Under the pieces are notes generated by a model that searched no databases, was not told the DNA's origin, and was given only the letters and a program-made list of their open reading frames with translations. A stretch of 26,696 nt of DNA from a virus: the IMG/VR virus record IMGVR_UViG_3300024259_000137, positions 1 to 26,696 of that record; one strand, written 5' to 3'. Positions within the stretch are counted from its first letter, which is position 1, and every line of letters begins with the position of its first letter. Below, in pieces: positions 24,916 through 26,696 of this stretch. The translations under genes and the position numbers were made by a program.

Positions 24916-25254
24916 TTACTTCTCTACTAACGATTCGCCACGACTGTTAAGGCCTGCTGTAAAGGCCATAGGTATCTGTGCTATCACTCTAAAGATACCA
25001 GCAATGAATTTAATGACGAATGGTTCTAACCAATTCTCCCAAACGTAACCAAGACCCTTCACCTTAAGGATTGCATCATTGACGCCTTGACCGAATGCAT
25101 ATACTGCAACATATACAGCACGTTCATATTCTTTCCATTCAATCTCCTTCATCAACCAACCAAGGAAAGGGAATATCACTGTTGACCCTATCCATGCTAA
25201 TGCAGTTTCCGTGATACCAGTCTGCGCCGATAACCAAATTAATAGATCACTCAT
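24916..25254 (-). CDS. Small membrane protein, possible lysis (holin-like) protein
   Basis: The 112-aa form starts at ATG 25254. A GTG at 25263 would add three residues, and both starts are plausible because GGGAG sits either 3 or 13 bases upstream. There is a hydrophobic segment at about residues 18-35 (ALAWIGSTVIFPFLGWL) and a second hydrophobic, amphipathic one at 77-100 (EPFVIKFIAGIFRVIAQIPM), with a charged middle. Small two-segment membrane proteins next to TerL are often holins or spanin parts, as in T7-like phages. No endolysin is in the window. The lysis role is inferred. Confidence 0.55.
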   Translation of the reverse strand: MSDLLIWLSAQTGITETALAWIGSTVIFPFLGWLMKEIEWKEYERAVYVAVYAFGQGVNDAILKVKGLGYVWENWLEPFVIKFIAGIFRVIAQIPMAFTAGLNSRGESLVEK

Positions 25255-25255
25255 A

Positions 25256-25507
25256 CTAATCACTTACTCCCTTATTATGTTTGAACCCGTGTTCTTCCAA
25301 TAGTTCACTCTTCTTAAACATATAAGATTTCATGAAACCATTCTTAGATTCCTTGTCAAGTGCATAAACCATACTCACAATACGTATAGTATTATACTTT
25401 ATTTCCCTTCTAATGGCCTGCATGCCTACAGCACCACCAACAACTGCACCGCCTATCACAACATCAAGACCATGTGTCACTGCTAACTGTACTAGATCAA
25501 TTGTCAC
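25256..25507 (-). CDS. Small single-pass membrane protein, possible lysis protein
   Basis: The 83-aa protein has one glycine-rich hydrophobic segment at about residues 12-31 (HGLDVVIGGAVVGGAVGMQA). A charged C-terminal domain follows (IRREIKYN then KESKNGFMKSYMFKKSELLE). The start is GTG 25507 with GAGGTGAA upstream. It lies directly downstream of palindrome copy D and next to another membrane gene, so a lysis pair is possible. No lipobox is seen. Function is inferred only from position and membrane segment. Confidence 0.55.
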   Translation of the reverse strand: MTIDLVQLAVTHGLDVVIGGAVVGGAVGMQAIRREIKYNTIRIVSMVYALDKESKNGFMKSYMFKKSELLEEHGFKHNKGVSD

Positions 25508-25529
25508 AACTTCACCTCAATTTGAATCT

Positions 25530-25553
25530 ACCTATTAAATTTAATAGGAAGGT
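25530..25553 (-). promoter_or_regulatory. AT-rich palindrome, copy D, upstream of the lysis/packaging genes
   Basis: CCTATTAAATTTAATAGG (25531-25548) is a perfect 18-base palindrome, flanked on the right by AAGGT as in the other copies. It fills most of the 46-base gap between the HeH gene and the 83-aa membrane gene. Here the downstream Shine-Dalgarno (GAGGTGAA) is separate from the palindrome, so the palindrome itself cannot be only a ribosome-binding-site shield. This supports a transcriptional or RNA-processing role. Confidence 0.7.
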
Positions 25554-25820
25554 TTAACGGTTCTTCTTCACAAGCTCCATTAGTTCTTTCCTACTAGCCT
25601 TCATACCATAAGGTACTTGCCTCTTATCAAGGAACTTCTTCAACACAGCAGTCTTACTATTCAACTTCGGTGCAACGTCAATATCTTCAACACCAACGAA
25701 CTCAACATCCTCATTAAGGACACCGTATACCTTATCACTCTTTACATCGACAAGCCTGCCAATCTTATTAAACTTGGCCGCCACAACCTCTCCACGATGC
25801 TTAAGTATTAACTCCATCAT
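25554..25820 (-). CDS. Small HeH/LEM-like domain protein (88 aa)
   Basis: The C-terminal third (about residues 57-86, VLKKFLDKRQVPYGMKASRK then ELMELVKK) resembles a HeH/LEM-type helix-extension-helix motif. This short fold is often seen in phage and nuclease-associated proteins and is thought to bind nucleic acid or protein. The first half is beta-strand-rich and basic. It starts at ATG 25820 (AAAGGAG upstream), one base after the preceding gene. In the T7-like map, this is where the small terminase would be expected, but its sequence does not show a small-terminase signature. The role is open. Confidence 0.55.
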   Translation of the reverse strand: MMELILKHRGEVVAAKFNKIGRLVDVKSDKVYGVLNEDVEFVGVEDIDVAPKLNSKTAVLKKFLDKRQVPYGMKASRKELMELVKKNR

Positions 25821-25821
25821 G

Positions 25822-26262
25822 CTACTCCTTTAGTTCAATTAACCATTCAAGTGCAAGGAAGTCATCTGGTGTCAATGGATGTGCTTCATTCTTCAGCATA
25901 TCAGTCGTCACCTGCGGTACACCCTCTATCGTGATTTCCTTCTCACGTAATTCTTTCTTTTGATCATTACACGCTTTCTGCTTCTTCTTACTAACAACTT
26001 CTTTCCCATCATCATCCTTTGGGAAGACTAACATACCTAATACACCACCATCTGGTAATGACATCTGCTCATCAACTGCACCTGCATCCTTGAATACAGT
26101 CTGTATCGTTTCATAGTATGCCTCTACGTGTTCTTTAATCTTCTTCTTCAACATCGCTACCTTATACGACAGCACGACATTCTTCAAATTGGTTGCACTC
26201 AGTTTCTGAAAACTCGAGTTACAATCCACTAACTCACCTAGTGTCATCGTTACATCACTCAT
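25822..26262 (-). CDS. Protein of unknown function (146 aa)
   Basis: The protein is lysine/glutamate-rich and helical (LSYKVAMLKKKIKEHVEAYY). A short strand/turn centre follows (MSLPDGGVLGMLVFPKDDDG) and an acidic C-terminal helix (PDDFLALEWLIELKE). Its helical opening is reminiscent of small uncharacterised phage proteins such as DUF1617, but I cannot confirm this. It starts behind GGAGAAC. Position in the block before TerL makes a small terminase or head-completion role possible. No motif decides this. Confidence 0.5.
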   Translation of the reverse strand: MSDVTMTLGELVDCNSSFQKLSATNLKNVVLSYKVAMLKKKIKEHVEAYYETIQTVFKDAGAVDEQMSLPDGGVLGMLVFPKDDDGKEVVSKKKQKACNDQKKELREKEITIEGVPQVTTDMLKNEAHPLTPDDFLALEWLIELKE

Positions 26263-26285
26263 GGGTGTTCTCCTTATTCATGTTA

Positions 26286-26690
26286 TTATTGTGCATTAGG
26301 TACTTCAAACCAACTAAGACCTATACTCATTTCATTAGCCAACACTGTACCATTTAGGAACTCAAAGCAATACTCTGTATCTGATTCCAGTACCCATTCA
26401 TGAGCAGCATCAACAGAACCGCCACTGAACTTACCAACACCTATCTGCTCACCTTCACCGCCACCATTGATAATATTACCACCAGCTAACACAGTTGCAT
26501 CTATCGTACAATTACCTGCAACCCAACTACCTGTTGAATTATCTAATACTGTTGTAGTATTCGGTGTACCAGCTCTCCATCGATTATTAGCAGGATGAAT
26601 CGTACCATCAGTGTCCATCGTAGGTGCTTCTCTAATCTTAAATATCGCCTCACCCTCCGACCAGAAGGATACCAATGTATGCAACTGCAT
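26286..26690 (-). CDS. Virion protein C-terminal part (fibre/tail-like), truncated by the window edge
   Basis: The reading frame is open to the right edge beyond the first ATG at 26690, so the true N-terminus is outside the window. The visible part has the sequence IFKIREAPTMDTDGTIHPAN, then NRW and TTTVLDNS. It ends with a strand pair near ESDTEYCFEFLNGTVLANEM and LSWFE. This pattern, with a GGxGE-type glycine loop near the middle, resembles a widespread family of phage structural proteins (tail or head fibre accessory). A structural role fits its position before the late genes. It sits 23 bases upstream of the 146-aa gene. Confidence 0.6.
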   Translation of the reverse strand: MQLHTLVSFWSEGEAIFKIREAPTMDTDGTIHPANNRWRAGTPNTTTVLDNSTGSWVAGNCTIDATVLAGGNIINGGGEGEQIGVGKFSGGSVDAAHEWVLESDTEYCFEFLNGTVLANEMSIGLSWFEVPNAQ

Positions 26691-26696
26691 ATCAGT

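Noticed and set aside
1-26696. tRNA genes, CRISPR arrays, insertion sequences, integrase or attachment sites
   Set aside because: None could be supported: no cloverleaf-like or regularly spaced repeat pattern, no transposase or recombinase motif in any gene.

Overview
This window looks like part of the genome of a tailed, double-stranded DNA bacteriophage, most likely a podovirus-type phage. It could also be an integrated or metagenomic copy. The evidence is a complete head-packaging set (large terminase, portal, scaffold, decoration proteins, major capsid protein) followed by a short-tail and ejection-protein set, all on one strand. A phage-type replication block sits on the other strand. 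Genes are packed with almost no spacers, ribosome binding sites of the AGGAGG type are common, and starts often overlap the previous stop (ATGA, TAATG). No integrase, rRNA, tRNA, CRISPR array or insertion sequence was seen. The host cannot be named from the sequence.

Layout. Positions 1-6159 (+ strand) hold the early/replication genes: three small unknown genes, a ParB-like/DNA methyltransferase fusion, a small unknown gene, a family A DNA polymerase with an N-terminal uracil-DNA-glycosylase-like domain, a P-loop DUF3987-like replication protein, a small unknown gene and a zinc-ribbon protein. The replication block ends exactly where the late block ends: the two stop codons abut at 6159/6160. 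Positions 6160-26690 (- strand, read right to left) hold the late genes: a virion protein fragment at the window edge, small genes with two membrane proteins (lysis candidates), large terminase, portal, a 90-residue gene, scaffold, two paralogous decoration proteins, major capsid protein, tail adaptor, a propeller-like tail protein, two unknown structural proteins, a small GNAT-like protein and three large candidate ejection proteins.

Read right to left, the late block follows the T7 order if the T7 map is closed into a circle: fibre - lysis/packaging - portal - scaffold - capsid - gp11 - gp12 - gp13 - gp14/15/16. The capsid protein looks like the SU10/DUF5309 type, however, and most proteins can only be placed by position and general character. 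The most unusual element is a set of four AT-rich palindromes of about 28 bp in the late block. They sit directly before minus-strand genes, and in three of them one arm carries the Shine-Dalgarno sequence of the next gene. One palindrome is coupled to a GC-rich hairpin after the capsid gene. They may be promoters, RNA-processing sites or translation switches. No stretch longer than about 80 bases is without a gene.
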